DNA of 64,000 nt from Helianthus annuus (GCF_002127325.2 NC_035436.2:114206088-114270087), one strand, 5' to 3'; positions 10,392 through 22,683 are shown, numbered from the stretch's first letter. Program-made: numbers and translations. Notes: generated by a model from the letters alone, not told the origin.

Positions 10392-12697
10392 ACGATACAA
10401 CTTACCTAGCTTCCTCAGTAACCGCATGCTAAATTTCGGAACGAAATTTCTTTCAAGTTGGGGATAATGTGACAACTCGAGTTTCCAAGATTTCCTTATT
10501 CGCATTTATTGCACGTTAACTGTTTGATTATTACACGACTTGTTTTCATTGTAACTGTATACCTGGTGTTATATGATAAAACGTATTGTGATTATTGCAT
10601 GTTTATGTGATTGATGTTATAACATGAAACTTATTAGGAAACTTAAACCGTTTAACTCATGAAAGAACCCAACGAAACAGAAGTCTGTTTTGTCACACCA
10701 ATCCCGACGAAACAGAGTTGTTTCGCCAAAAACACACCGACGAAACAGGAGCTTGTTCGTCATCCCAATCTCGACGAAACAGATGTGTTTCGCCGAGCCC
10801 AGTTTCGCCGAAGCCCATTAAGGGCCCAACACGTAATGACGGGTATTTTAGCGAATCAACCAGTTCACTCGTCACACTTTTGGCAAAACAGAAACCCTAG
10901 AACTCTCCCCACTGTGATGGAAGCTGTGTGTGATTCTCCCAAGCCCTTTAGCGATCAATTCATCGTTCCATCCATCTCGGTTAGTCGTTTGTGTGTTAAT
11001 TCGGTTTCATGATTCTTTGACTACTCGATTCATGTTTGTGTTTATGTTGACTTCTGGAATAGATGTGATTATTTGAGTACAGTTGTCTTGATTTCGTATG
11101 CATGAAAAATCGGTTATACAACTTTATGAGAAACATGACGTGATTAGGGTTTCATGAGTCTTATGTATCATCATCCATTGCATACCTGATTAAACCGTTT
11201 AGAACGAAATCATAGGATGGTTCTTTGAATCAGCAAATCTAAACTAGTGTTAATCGTATAAATGCTTTATGATATCGTAGATTTCGTATTTGTTCAGTAA
11301 CTGTTATGCAAAGGGTACGGATTACTTGTATGTTGTTTGGTTTAATGAATTCTGATGATTTGCTATGTGATGATTCTGGAAGATTGATGATGTTGATGTC
11401 GGCCGTTAGCATGACTAGGGTTTTCTGTGATTGTGTAACTGTCATGCGACGTAACAGACATCCTCATGACGAAACACAGGTGGCGACGAAACAAAAGTGT
11501 TTCACCGACACTGACCTTGATGAATCAGACACGACGAAACACGAAGTGTTTCGTCGAGACCTTTAGCGACGAAACAGAGGTGACGAAACGGAAGAGTTTC
11601 GTCGGGAGGGACTCACGGCGAAATAGGGGTGTTTCGCCAAAAGGCTAAATTGCACAGTAACTTAGTTTAATTCTGTTAAAGTTAACTGAGTTAGTTAACT
11701 GCTGTTAAGCGATATGCATGACTTGTATGACTTTGAATATGTGATTTATACTACCTTGTGATCATTGACTGTGCTTATACGTGAACTTCATGAATACAAA
11801 CTGATTATATATACATGCGTACTTTAGGACGTGATTGATTAACTGTGAGCACATACTTTAGCATACCAAGCAAACCAAAGTGAGTTCACACTTTTACCAA
11901 GGCATGGGATTCCCGGTGGGTAGGGAATGAGATTGAAGGAAAAGGATTGATGAATTATTTGGATTTACACTGTTACTAGACTATCTACCATCGTCCTCGG
12001 TTGCGAAGGACCATTACGTAAAACCTACGTATTAGTTGTGCTTACCACTGTCCTCAGGGTTCGAGGGACACTTACGTAAAACCTACGTAAACTCATACAT
12101 ACTACTGTCCTAGGGTTATGAAGGACACTTACGTAAAACCTACGTAAACCCCCGCGTACCACTGTCCTCGGGATAAGGACACTTACGTAAAACCTACGTA
12201 AACCTCGTACGTACTACTGTTCTCGGGTTAAGAAGAACACTTATGGTTACCTCTAGTCTAGTACATACACACATGGGAAGCCCCCACTAAATGAACATAC
12301 AATTGACTTATTTAATAACGCATGGTGATGCAACGAACTTACTATTACGAACTTATTTCCTGTGAACTCGCGCAACTAGTTGTTGACTTTCTGTTACATG
12401 CCTTGCAGGACCATAGGTACTCATGGAGCTTGCACGGGAGGCGCGATCGTTGTGGACATGGATTGTGGGTGTTTCGATGAAAATATTATGGCTCTTTAAC
12501 CTTAACGCTTGTGTTGGATTTTTCATACTCTGCTTCCGCTACTTATACTATGTTTTGAAATGAACACCATTTGTATTGTGATGAATTACATTTACACTTA
12601 CCTATTATTTACATGTTCAATATGATTGGTGGCTTGATCCTGGTCAGTCACGCCTCCAAGCGGTAGTACTCCGCGTGTGGATTTTGGGGGTGTGACA
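10367..12697 (+). repeat. Element A 3' LTR
   Basis: 2331 bp, collinear with 3024-5357. It starts TATGACACC rather than TGTGACACC, a change in the terminal TG. The inner TGTGACAACTCGAG is at 10468 and the hairpin array at 11989-12245. Unit 4 of the array has lost 3 bp, and the splice-donor-like motif is AAA|GTGAGT (11880). Confidence 0.92.
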
Positions 12698-12702
12698 ATA
12701 TC
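12698..12702. repeat. Target-site duplication ATATC, right of element A
   Basis: Exact partner of 3019-3023. Confidence 0.9.
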
Positions 12703-14542
12703 GACCACTGACTGAAGTAAGTTGGTGCCCTAATGTCAATGTCTATCATCATTGATTAGTGCCCAGATCCACTAGTTCATGCCCGTCCTCTGCGGCACGG
12801 TGTGAGGCTTGTCAAACCTAAATAGCGCTATCTAACTAATGACCCGCTCGCCGTTGGCCCGGCGATTAAGTCGATATAAAAATGAGGGACTTCATGATAG
12901 AGTTTTTGGTCTAGTTTCAATGTTATCATCCTTCAATAAAGAGGATGTGGTATGTGTCCCCAAACCAGGAGATCACGCAGGTTCCGATTAAATCCTTAGT
13001 ACGTGTTCCAAACCAGGAGATCACGCAGGTTCCGATTAAATCTTTTACCTATTCCCAACCACCGGGAACCCCGTGCCTTGTAGATAGTGTGAACTCACCT
13101 TTTCTTTGCTCGGTAGATAATTTACTTGTGTTACGTTGGTCAACCATACCCTATTATGGTTATTAAATATTTATTAGGTTCGTATGCAAGTAATGTCATG
13201 TATAAATTACACGTATCTAACACATAACATGTAAGTCATACTAGCATATATGGTATTGGGCCTATCCTAGCATATGAATAGTTAAACAGTAACAGTTAAG
13301 CATTAATAGTTGCACACAGTCCATAACATCAGTTTGTGCGGCCCAATAACTAAGCAGAGCAGTCCAGTCAAACCGGGTGGTCTCGACTTGCACTCTAGAG
13401 ATCTCGAGTCGAAACCAAAGGATCTCGAGTGACAAAACGCTAGTCGAAACCTCAAGGTTTCGAGTCAGGCTTTGAGTCGGAACCGGACAGGTTTCGACTC
13501 GCAACCAAGCTGGTCTCGAGTCCTTTGATTTGTGAAGTCAGGTTCTGTGTCAGAACCAAAGAGATTCCGAGTCGGAACCAAGTGGTTGCGACTCATAACC
13601 TTAGTCGGAACCTTATATGATTTAACTTTTTATTTCTCAAACAAACGAGCATTTCATGAGACACCATTTCACCCACTAGCATATTAAATCAACATCCTTA
13701 TACAACAAAAACTCAACCATTAATTCTTTTAACAAGTAAACATTCGACCAACATCCTTGAATTAACTACGCCTTATAGTGAGACTACAATCTAATCAATT
13801 GAATTAAGTATGAAACAGTTTGTAATGAAATCATCACTAAGAAAGATCCTATCACAACATATCATTAGATTAATTTCAACTTTATAGCACTCACAAAAAT
13901 CTAATTAAATAAATCAAACATATATAACAGGTTGTTGTGAGAACATTATCAAAACCCCAAGTCCAATAAATCGACTAACACTTTTACTAAAAATTCTATC
14001 ATTGTAAACATTAGTACTTTACAAGAGAACATATGTTATATTGTTTTTATTCTAAAACACACTAATCAGCTAGACAACCTCCAGATCAACTGGTTGAACA
14101 TTTCATTCTATAATTCACTTCAAAAATCAACAAACATATACCAGTCAAGAATCACCACATAGGGCTATTTCAGATAATCGTCAGTTAAACATCGCCACAT
14201 CAGTTAACATTCTCCATTCAATCAAATGATCAAAACAGTTTAACACAATAAAAAGAAACCATCAGATTTTATTAAATCAGTTTGCCATTGTCAATTCATA
14301 TTATCTAACAAACGGATTCTATTATCATGTCCACTTTAACAATCCTATACACAAAATCATGAGGTTCCAAAATACAAAATAAATCCTCGGGTGAATATTC
14401 ACTGACCGAGAGTTATGGTGAATATCCACTGCTTCCTTTTCTGAACCGAATCAGACATCCATCGCCTCATCCGTTCCTTTCTTACTGCTCGAATCCCACC
14501 CTAGACATGTCGCTGATGTCAATGCTGCTGCCCAGACCAATC
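12703..14542 (-). repeat. LTR remnant I, right part, and unassigned AT-rich sequence
   Basis: Noncoding continuation of the LTR cut by element A. On the minus strand it has the conserved GTGAGTTCACAC donor-like block (about 13086-13098), also seen in A, B and F. A direct repeat of about 32 bp (centre GATCACGCAGGTTCC) occurs at about 12964 and 13010. A word array rich in CTCGAG/TCGAAACC lies at 13372-13615. From 13620 to about 14400 it is plain AT-rich sequence with no gene. The last 150 bp could be the start of F's internal region but show no convincing ORF. The right end of LTR I is not identifiable. Confidence 0.55.
13372..13615. repeat. Dispersed word array: CTCGAGT / TCGAAACC / GTCGGAACC
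   Basis: About a dozen short related words (CTCGAGTC, TCGAAACC, GAGTCGGAACC, TTTCGACTCG) spaced 15-30 bp apart on both strands. Such density contrasts with the AT-rich sequence on either side. Confidence 0.6.
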
Positions 14543-14950
14543 TGTCACACCCCCAAAATCCACACGCGGAGTACCACCGCTTGGAGGCATGACATGACCA
14601 GGATCAAGCCACCAATCATATTGAACATGTAATTAATAAAAGTAAATGCCATTCAACCACCAATATGAAAGGTGTTCAAAATATAAGTATGTTATCACGG
14701 TTTAGCGGAAGCGTATAAATAAAACCCAACATAATAAAGTATGAAATGTCATAAATTGTTTAACGAAACAATCACGATCCAAGCCCACAACGACCAGCTC
14801 CTCCCTGTGCAAGCTCCATGTATCTAACGACCTGCAAGACATGCAACAGAGGATAAACAACTAGTTGAGCAAGTTCACAGTTTATAGTTCAGTAATTGTT
14901 ATAGTATAATAAGCCTTGTGTTCGTTCATTAAGTCATGTATCGTATTAGT

Positions 14951-15186
14951 TCGTATCGCGGCCCTCTAGGCATGTATGCGAAGATTAGAGAAAGTTTCCA
15001 AGTATTCTAGACTAGATATATTTGTATCGCGGCCACCCGGCACATGTCCGAAGTTTAGCGTATAGTTCGCAGCCTTCCTAGGCATGTGTGCGAAGATTAG
15101 TCATATTATCGCAGCCAACCCTGGCGTGTGTGCGAAGATCAGTCATATTATCGCAGCCAACCCCGGCGTGTGTGCGAAGATCAGTT
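14951..15186 (-). repeat. Tandem hairpin array in LTR F
   Basis: Five or six copies of CGCAGCC...GGC.TGTGCGAAGAT-type units. Read on the minus strand each is TTCGCACACATGCC...GGCTGCGA, with TCGCA/TGCGA arms. Same unit type as in element B's LTR (50038-50309). Confidence 0.75.
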
Positions 15187-15336
15187 CTATAAGTATCACT
15201 AGTCTAGTCGTATCTTATCAATAACCCTTCCTCACCCGAGGACCATATAATTAAGTTCCATATGCTAGGTAAGTACAAGTAAGTAATCCAAACCCATTCC
15301 CACCCTGGGAACCCCATGTCTTGGCTGTGTGAACTC

Positions 15337-15345
15337 ACCTTGGTT
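15337..15345 (-). promoter_or_regulatory. Splice-donor-like motif in LTR F
   Basis: Minus strand CCAAG|GTGAGTTCAC, with GT at 15338-15337. The same motif sits upstream of the hairpin array in A and B. Its use is inferred. Confidence 0.5.
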
Positions 15346-15794
15346 TGCTCGGTATGCTAGGTTATGCACTCACAAGTAATCGGTCAAGTCCTATTGTATG
15401 CACGTGTAATAAATCAGTTTTTGTTCGTAACAATCTTGCACACAAATCTAACGTCACATAGTGTGTTTGGCAGTTATTCATCAAGCGCCATTTAAGCAGT
15501 CAGTCAAATCCATGTAAATTCATGCTTGACAGGATAAACAGGCAGTTAACATACTCTACCAGGTTAACACCTTAAACAGGGTTACATGCATATCTCAACA
15601 GAGTTAACATCTAACGGAATTAATAAACTAATCAGAGTTTGTTAAGTTAACAACGTTAATAACGAACAGGTTCAATAAATTAACAATGTTTCATGCTGAA
15701 CAGTGTTACCAATATACTTAACGGAGTTAACAGATTTAACATAACGAGTTTACTGTACTAGCATCATAGACGAAAACACAACAGACTTGTTCCT

Positions 15795-16085
15795 TACAAA
15801 GCTCGGATAAGGGTTACCCCTTACAAAAAGTCGGAAATCCCTTGTTACAACAAAACTCGGACAAGTGGAAGCCCTTCTAAAAGCTCGGACCATGTGTGGG
15901 GGGGGGTTTCCTTACTTACAAACTCGGACAGGGGGTGGGGATCTTCAAGAGGTCGGACAAAAGGGGAGGGGGTTGAAACTCGGACCAAGGGTCCCCTTGC
16001 AAAACTCGGACCACACATGTGGTGCCAAAACTCGGACCACCCCCCTCTAATAAAGGTCGGACCCCTTCTCTACTTGAATAAAAGT
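15795..16085 (-). repeat. Dispersed CTCGGAC word array in LTR F
   Basis: About eleven copies of (A/G)(A/C)(C/G)TCGGA(C) spaced 20-35 bp, including six near-identical AACTCGGAC words. Sequence between the words differs and includes G-runs. The short ORFs here are by-products. Confidence 0.65.
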
Positions 16086-17633
16086 CAGACCAATATATTA
16101 ACTTCATGGCTTGACTAGCATATCATGTGCTTACCAATATCTATATTCAAGGTTATCTCACATGTACACTATACCTGACAATGCACATGGTTGGCCGCCC
16201 AAAACTATTGCTAGCTCACACAAGATTGGGCCGACTTATATGTAGTGGGCTGCCAATTCCATCAACTCAAAACTAAAGGTTCCACACAATCATACATGTT
16301 CACATACATAACATCAAATAGTCAAAAGTGTACATAAAAGTGGCCGACAACCATACCCTTAAACCTAATACCACTGGACCGAAATTCTGGCAACTAATTC
16401 TAAGCCAAATGGTACAAGAATTCATGGATGCCTCCACTATTTTTGATTGGACCAAAATTGATCCAGCCGAACAACTCAACCAATGGCACATAACAATTTG
16501 GTCATCATGTGTGGCCCTCTCACGTGTCCTTGGCAACAGATCATAGGGATTTCCATCACATCCATCTACCATCATTCAATCCTAATAGTTAACTCATGAT
16601 ATCAATAACATGCCATCATCATTCCCCATGATCAATTATGGCTGACAACTTTAATCACCTCTAAAGATTATTGGACCAAAGATAGCACTTAGCATATAAC
16701 ATCAAGTTAAAACACATATAACAAATACAATGGCTACTGATAAAACACATGCAATTATAAATATGATAGCCGACAATTTTAATGGGTCCTTATCCAATTG
16801 GCTGCATTCTCAAAGTTTTCACACATGCATTCATAATTATCATTCATCATTTGTATCTTAGTCAAGATCATGCTCATAATATAGCCATGCATTCAGAAAT
16901 GAAATCAAAGTTTAAACAAATAAACCACTAACCGGCTAGGAATGATTAAACAAGAGGAGTCTGGTTTCGAATGAAAGAAGAGTAGCCGTCGCACACAAAG
17001 GACTCTAGGGTTTCTATACGTGTTGTGCGGTTATTGTGATATCAAAAGGGTTATCATATACGGAGTTGGGCCGATCCCACTGTTGGACCAAAATCTATTC
17101 TGGTTTTTGTTGGCCACAAATGGACGAAAACACATGAAGTGTTTTCGGCTAAGGAGTGTTTTCGGGTGTAGGGTATTTCGGCCAAGACTTGAACATTTGT
17201 TTTGAATATACATATACTGTAATACTATCAATACACAATATATAACACATATATACATCTCACGCATACCATAATCTACAAACACACTTAATACACACCG
17301 TATAGAACATATAGATCACAATACGGTTTAACATATTACAAACGTGTACGGTTGTTGTGAAACAAACAAGTCGCGTCAACAAACAACTTAACAATTAACG
17401 AGCAATTAATGCGAAGATGGAAATCTCGGGAACTCGAGTTTTCACCAATCCCCACTAGAAAAACAGCTCCTAGCGTCTTGTAGAACCCTTCGCCACTGTC
17501 GCCTGGTGCGTCCGTCGTTGCCGGCACCGCCCTTAAACTTTCTCCGTTCCAACTCTCTCTCTCTCTCACTGGATCTCTGGGATTGTTTTGTGGGTGCATA
17601 GAGGGTATCACGGGGTGGGGGTTGGGTGTTTAA

Positions 17634-17644
17634 GATAATTATAT
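17634..17644 (-). promoter_or_regulatory. Probable TATA box of LTR F
   Basis: Minus strand reads TATATAATTAT in a C-rich context, about 240 bp into the LTR, a usual distance for an LTR promoter. Confidence 0.5.
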
Positions 17645-17785
17645 AGGGTAGAGTTTTAGGTTTATGTAGGTTGGGTTGGGCCCAAATGCGTGAATTTTGA
17701 TAAGCGACTATGCGTCTCACTCCAACAGACTAGCCCGGTTCTAATGGTAATTAAATAAATGAGCGAATAAGCCTCTCGTTGCGGA

Positions 17786-17838
17786 TTATTATTAAATAAT
17801 AATATAATATTAATAATGATAACAATAATAATAACAAA
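17786..17838. repeat. AAT/ATT-rich simple repeat near the LTR F start
   Basis: Imperfect (ATT)n/(AAT)n stretch about 45-95 bp inside the LTR end. Confidence 0.7.
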
Positions 17839-17883
17839 ATACCCTTCTCTCGATGATCGGGATCGAGAGTACGGGTTGTCACA

Positions 17884-18601
17884 CTGAGGTAAGTGTAGTC
17901 CATTTAGTGATTACCTCCACCTTAGCAGGATCCATAGAGATACCACTAGCAGAAACTAGATGACCAAGAAAAGCTACTTGATCTAACCAAAATTCGCACT
18001 TCGAGAATTTTGCATTGAGTTTCTTCTGTCGTAAAATATCAAGTACAATACGAAGGTGGTCCTCATGCTCTTCCTTGCTCTTAGAAGAAATCAAAATATC
18101 GTTAATGAAGACTATGACGAATTTATCAAGAAACTCATGATAGACTCAATTCATTAGGTCCATGAAGACAGCGGGAGCATTTGTTAACCCAAACGGCATA
18201 ACCAAAAACTCATAATGTCCATACCGAGTACGAAAAGCTGACTTAGGCACATCAGAATCCTTGATCTTCAGTTGGTCGTAACCACACCTCAGATCAATCT
18301 TAGAAAAACATTTGGCACCCTGAAGCTGGTCAAATAAATCATCTATGCAGGGAAGCGGATAACGATTTCGAATGGTGATTTTATTTAACTCTTGAGAGTC
18401 AATACAGAGTCTCATAGAACCATCCTTGACTTTCACGAACAAGACTGGTGCGCCCCAAGGCGAGACACTAGGTCTTATAAAACCAAGTTCCAATAATTCT
18501 TGTAGCTGCTCTTTGAGCTCCTTGAGCTCAAGAGGTGTCGTGCGATAAGGTGCCTTAGAAATCGGCTCAGCACCAGGAATAAGATCAATAGTAAACTCCA
18601 C
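17884..18601 (-). pseudogene. pol: Z reverse transcriptase, broken
   Basis: Two in-frame pieces (18601-18146, 18094-17879) separated by a TGA where relatives have the Arg of DLMNRV, consistent with CGA to [31 protein letters not shown] opens the RT, followed by [10 protein letters not shown] and [11 protein letters not shown]. The catalytic box reads FINDILIS instead of FIDDILIYS, so one catalytic Asp is Asn. The fragment stops at ITKWTTLTS exactly at the LTR F border, just before the GYYRRF motif. Confidence 0.88.
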
Positions 18602-19146
18602 TTCACGATCTGTAGGAGTCCAGGCAGCTCCTTAGGAAAGACATCTGGAAAATCACAGACAATCGGATAATCAGAGATATTAGGCTCTTCAGAAGATGTA
18701 ACTTTTACAGAAGCAAGAAATCCGGCACAACCATGTGATAAAAACTTTTGAGCCTTAAGTGCAGAGATAATCTTCAAGGACTTACGAGGTTGAGTCCCCT
18801 GATAAATAAGTTCAGGATACTGAGGATTTCCAAGCAGAACACGACGAGTCTAACATTTAATCGAAATGCTATGCTACGATAGCCAGTCCATACCGAGAAT
18901 AACATCAAAATCACCTTTGTGAATTGGATACAAGTCTGCTCCATGAATGGTGGAGTCAAATCCGATTGGGCAATTTCTATAAACATAGGAGATAACAGAA
19001 GCATCTCTCAAAGGTGTAGATATAACTAGAGGATAATCTAAGGCAGTAGGCATAGACTTCAAATATTTAGCAAATAAAAGTGAAACCACAGAATGTGTAG
19101 CGCCAGTATCAAAAAGAGCATACAATTCACGTTCACCAATATGCAC
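18602..19146 (-). pseudogene. pol: Z protease and linker, broken
   Basis: HIGERELYALFDTGATHSVVSLLFAKYL contains the DTGA aspartic protease active site. VILGMDWLS is the conserved end of the domain, after which come two stops. The open piece 18777-18475 continues the linker to [12 protein letters not shown], then leaves frame near 18617, apparently by loss of one base before the RT start. Confidence 0.85.
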
Positions 19147-19991
19147 CTAACCGGAAATAGTACCTGGGGCATTAGCTGCATCATTAGCTGTAAGTGCAAA
19201 AACTCGTCCTCCAGCAGGCCTGGCATTTCCCCTAGTATTAGCTTTAGGCTGAGGGCAATCTTTAATGTGGTTTCCTGCACCTCCGCATCTGAAATAGAGG
19301 CCTTTGCCTCGACGACATGAACCCTTATGTGGTTTCCCGTAAGTGGCACAGGGAGGGTCATGATTCAGAGGTGGGTTCTGTTGGGGATTCTGCTGATTCA
19401 TAGGCTGGGCTCTAATGGGGGCCTGATTATTCTGTGCAGGCCTATGATTCTGATTTCGATTTCCCCCATTTCTTGACTGATTGCTGTAAAACCTGTCAGA
19501 ACGGTGTCTACGATCTCGTGTTGCCAAAGACTGATCGTTTCCAGCATGAGAAAAAGACTGGCCCTGAATATTTTCTCGTGGTCATTTGCGACATTCATCA
19601 AACACCTTCTGGCGATGTTTCTTATCATTACCCATGTTCTTAACCACATCAACTATCTCAATAATGTCATTAAAACAAAGATTTAGGTTTGCTGTTCTGG
19701 TGTTCCTGCAGCCGGGCCCAGAAAATTAACCAAGTGACAGAAACGGTTCTTAAACTCCATGATGTGCTCATCGTTGCCCTGCATGATAGAGGCATACTCT
19801 ATTAGATACTCACTGTGATCAGCATCAGTGAAATACTGTTGATAGAATAGTGCACGAAACTCATCCCAAGCAACTGTAGCTGCATAATTATCTCCACCAC
19901 GAGCATTCTTCAAAGTCTTCCACCACCTATGAGCATCGTCCTCCAATTTGTAACTAGCAAGCCTGACTTTGAATTCGTCATTCACACCCAA
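19147..19991 (-). pseudogene. gag: Z gag with zinc knuckle, N-terminus removed by element D
   Basis: Piece 19991-19683 is the core Gag domain (DEFKVRLASYKLEDDAHRWWKTL). A frame change near 19650 is followed by 19527-19147, a Q/N-rich tail with a zinc-knuckle relic FRCGGAGNHIKDC and the GRVFALTANDA motif leading to protease. A TAG (19149-19147) precedes the protease. The first Gag residues are missing because D inserted at 20018. Confidence 0.85.
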
Positions 19992-21096
19992 CGGTACTAA
20001 ATGATTTTGGCTTTAGCTTGTGACATCTGTGCTTGTAATCATTGTAAACAGTTCAGTTATCAATGAAATAAAGTTATTTGATCCCAACGTTTGTTTGTTT
20101 ATGTTTGATGTTTTTCATGTTTTGGCTTTTATTCAATTTCAAACTCTATATCGCTTTCTGGAGAATTATACGCAAACTGGTGCGTGAACATAATCAGTTT
20201 AACGCGAAAAATACTCCGGAAAATCAATTTATGCTAAACATACCTTAAAGAACCTTTACATCACTTAGAAATAAGTTTCGAAGGCTTTGGTATGGCAAAA
20301 TCAAGTTAATTCGCCTACAGGGACTAAAATTGACAAACTACGAAAGTATGCCAATTTGAACTGTAACGAACATTCCAGAACATGATCATAAGTTAAACAC
20401 ACCCTAAATATCCTTTACATAGCTTAGAAATAGGCTTTGAGGGGTTCGGTGTGCTAAAATAAACTTTATGCTCATTTAGGGACTAAAAGCATCAAAAAGT
20501 GCATAAGTTTGCATTTTCGCGCATAACTTACGTTTTGAATATTTCCGGAGATCCAAAAATTTTTGTAAGCATTAAAATATTTTATTTTAGTGCTTGGCAT
20601 GAGAAAAATCCATTCGTCGCGCAATTTGGATCGTCTTTCGCGCTTATGCGCATTCCGTCGTAATTAAGCGAACATCGCGATCGTACGACCAAATGAACCG
20701 ACATCCGGCATATTTTTGAGCATGTTTCATGTCCACAATGTTTAGGCATCATTTTAGGGCCTTAAAGTTGGCTTAACGGGCCTTAAACTTGTGGGAATTG
20801 GCTTTAAACACCAACAGGGACTGAAACTGTCATTTTTCAAACTTGTTGCTGAACTGTGTTTCCCAGGCGGCCCGCGTAAGGCCTTGCACATGTTTACGCG
20901 GGGCGCGAGGCCCTCCCAGATGTGCAGAATTGCTGTAAACAGCTTTTATGCACTCCAAAACCACTTGCAAATGGTATTTTTCAAACCATGGACTCATTCT
21001 ATGGGCTCTAATGGTTTTGTAAAACAAGGGGCACACATGGACGGTTGAGATCGAGGCACGTTATTCGACGAACGATCCTAATGGTGGTCCATTTCC

Positions 21097-21104
21097 TATA
21101 AATA
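21097..21104 (+). promoter_or_regulatory. TATA box, element D 5' LTR
   Basis: TATAAATA, preserved in the 3' LTR at 45293-45300. Confidence 0.75.
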
Positions 21105-22210
21105 CCCCCACCCTTTTCACCACCAACTCACTTGATTTCTGAGATTTTCTCTAAGTTGGAGTGGTTATCACTTCATACCTGAGAAATACTTGGAAATTAA
21201 TCTTGTGGGGACCTTCTGTAAGTATTCTTTCGTGCTTTTCTTTCGTTTTAGCGTTAAAGTCAAACTGCGTTTGACTTTCTGTATTGACCAGTTGATGGTC
21301 AACGCGATGTTCGTTTGAACTTCATAACGTGAGCGTAATCACGATGGTTATAGTCCCTAGTGACTATACATACTGATTACCACGTTATCTAGGCTCAGTG
21401 ACGAGTCGTAGTTTCGGCCAAAATGCGTTTTCTTGCGTATTTTGTAACCAAACTACTCTACGGTATTAAAACCGTTTGTTTTAATACCAAACCTGTTTTC
21501 TAACTTTACTAAACATGTTCTAGCATGTTTAGCTCGTCGCTTTTAGAATTGTGCTTGTCTAGGGTCGTAAAGTTAAGCGATCTAAACCATCGCTTATGCT
21601 TTCTAACCCGACCAGTTTTGTCGATCTTTAGGATCCGACCAAACATATTAGGTGACCATAGTTGTATAGGGAATAACCTTCCGAGGTTATACCTTATGGT
21701 CACGTCGTTTAAGTAGTTGTATGATAAGTAGTTCTTATGCCTTAGGAAAATTTACCAAAATACCCTTTTTCGCTAAAATTCATTTTAAGCCTGTGTAACA
21801 TAACTTTTGACATATAAACTGATTTGGCAACAATATTAAACATGCTAAGGCATATCTTGCTTATCATAAGGCTAGTTATGCGTTCCAAACGCGTTTTACG
21901 CAAACGACGCGTAAAAGTGGCGTAAGCTACCTAAACGGGCCGTAACGGGTCAAAAGCACTTGTGTTAGGTTTCGTTTTAGTATGAAGGCTTTGTCAAACC
22001 ATATTACATAAGTTCCCACACTTATTTGGTTTACAAACCCTCGTATTGCCCGATCCTCCGATAGGTCCGTTTATTAATGTAGATACCTATATTAGGTGCC
22101 GTTTGAATCCGTAATCTTCTAGCTTTGCTTGGTGGATATCTAAAGTCTATTGAGCAATCTTAAGTGAGTACATAGACCCCTCTTTTACCGTTTTCCAAAT
22201 GTTTTGGGGT

Positions 22211-22215
22211 GAAAC
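22211..22215. repeat. Target-site duplication GAAAC, left of copia G
   Basis: Exact match to 37511-37515. D's uninterrupted 3' LTR has a single GAAAT at this place (46406-46410 region). Confidence 0.9.
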
Positions 22216-22667
22216 TGTAGGATCAGTTTTGACCACACGAATGAGTCAATCAGAGCTAGTGCTTACTGAAAATGTGGCGGAAACACATTTTCAGCATGAT
22301 ACAAAGATAAACGTAACAGAAAGGAGTAGAAACAGATGAATTCACACTTTAAACACTTTTTCTTCACTTGATAACGATTGCCACACGGTCAGCAGTTCGA
22401 CGTACAGTACAAGACAACGTTACAAATGAAGTGAACATCAGGGGTATTTATAGAGGTCTTGGTCCGCTCATGTGACATGTCCACAAGAGCGGTCCAGACT
22501 ACAAACCTGGTCCGCTTTTGCGGACGTATGTCACAAAAGCGGTCCAACATACTAACTTTCATAAAATTACATATAAACCCCCTGAACTTTTACAAAATAA
22601 CCTATCTAGACCATATACATTAAACTAGCATTACAAAGACGCAGGCTTTAGACATTGTGCACCAACA
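22216..22667 (-). repeat. Copia G 3' LTR
   Basis: 452 bp. On the minus strand it starts TGTTGGTGCAC and ends CTGATCCTACA. It includes a TATAAATA box (22445-22452) and four GGTCCGCT/AGCGGTCC words (22459-22546). Confidence 0.95.
22445..22452 (-). promoter_or_regulatory. TATA box, copia G 3' LTR
   Basis: TATAAATA on the minus strand in CCTCTATAAATACCCC. It is repeated in the 5' LTR. Confidence 0.75.
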
Positions 22668-22683
22668 AACTCCCCCTTGGATG
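22668..22683 (-). promoter_or_regulatory. Polypurine tract, copia G
   Basis: Minus strand CATCCAAGGGGGAGTT directly before the 3' LTR. The same tract borders copia H's LTR at 47872-47887. Confidence 0.85.

Larger units (their letters stand above)
3024..12697 (+). mobile_element. Element A: full-length Ty3/gypsy chromovirus-type retrotransposon
   Basis: Complete 9674-bp structure: TSD ATATC, 5' LTR, primer site for initiator Met tRNA, gag-pol with an intron-like interruption, chromodomain-like tail, polypurine tract, 3' LTR, TSD. It is inserted in the minus-strand LTR remnant I. LTR divergence is several percent by eye (about 14 substitutions in the roughly 255-nt block from 4321), and pol carries in-frame stops, so this copy is not young and cannot make full polyprotein. 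It belongs to the same family group as element B (48486 on). Confidence 0.92.
14543..17883 (-). repeat. LTR F: 3.3-kb minus-strand gypsy LTR
   Basis: On the plus strand it starts TGTCACACCCCCAAAATCC and ends GGGTTGTCACA, the inverse of TGTGACAACC...GGGTGTGACA. On its left the minus strand reads GATTGGT, the start of the LTR-primer-site junction, then departs from the tRNA match, so it looks like a 5' LTR whose element is truncated. On the right it abuts Z's RT. Flanking 5-mers do not match (CAATC, CTGAG), so one side was deleted. It holds a hairpin array, a CTCGGAC word array, a (CT) run at about 17555-17574 and a TATA box. Confidence 0.8.
17884..20018 (-). mobile_element. Element Z, 5' half: gag to RT
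   Basis: Minus-strand gypsy sequence cut on the right by element D (20018/20019) and on the left by LTR F. It carries gag, zinc knuckle, protease and RT but not RNase H. RNase H of the same style is found at 2729-2259. Multiple stops and a frameshift make it a dead element. Confidence 0.85.
20019..22215 (+). repeat. Element D 5' LTR, part 1
   Basis: First 2197 bp of a 3.7-kb LTR. It matches 44216-46408 nearly base for base. It has a TATAAATA box (21097-21104) in the context TTTCCTATAAATACCCC, followed by the presumed transcript start and a pyrimidine-rich leader. GAAAC (22211-22215) is the G target site. Confidence 0.92.

Noticed and set aside
12945..13166. Small ORF in LTR remnant I
   Set aside because: Its repeated protein segment is produced by a direct repeat in noncoding LTR sequence.
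15865..16575. Short ORFs of 60-90 codons in LTR F
   Set aside because: No recognisable domains; they arise from the word array and random open frames in LTR sequence.
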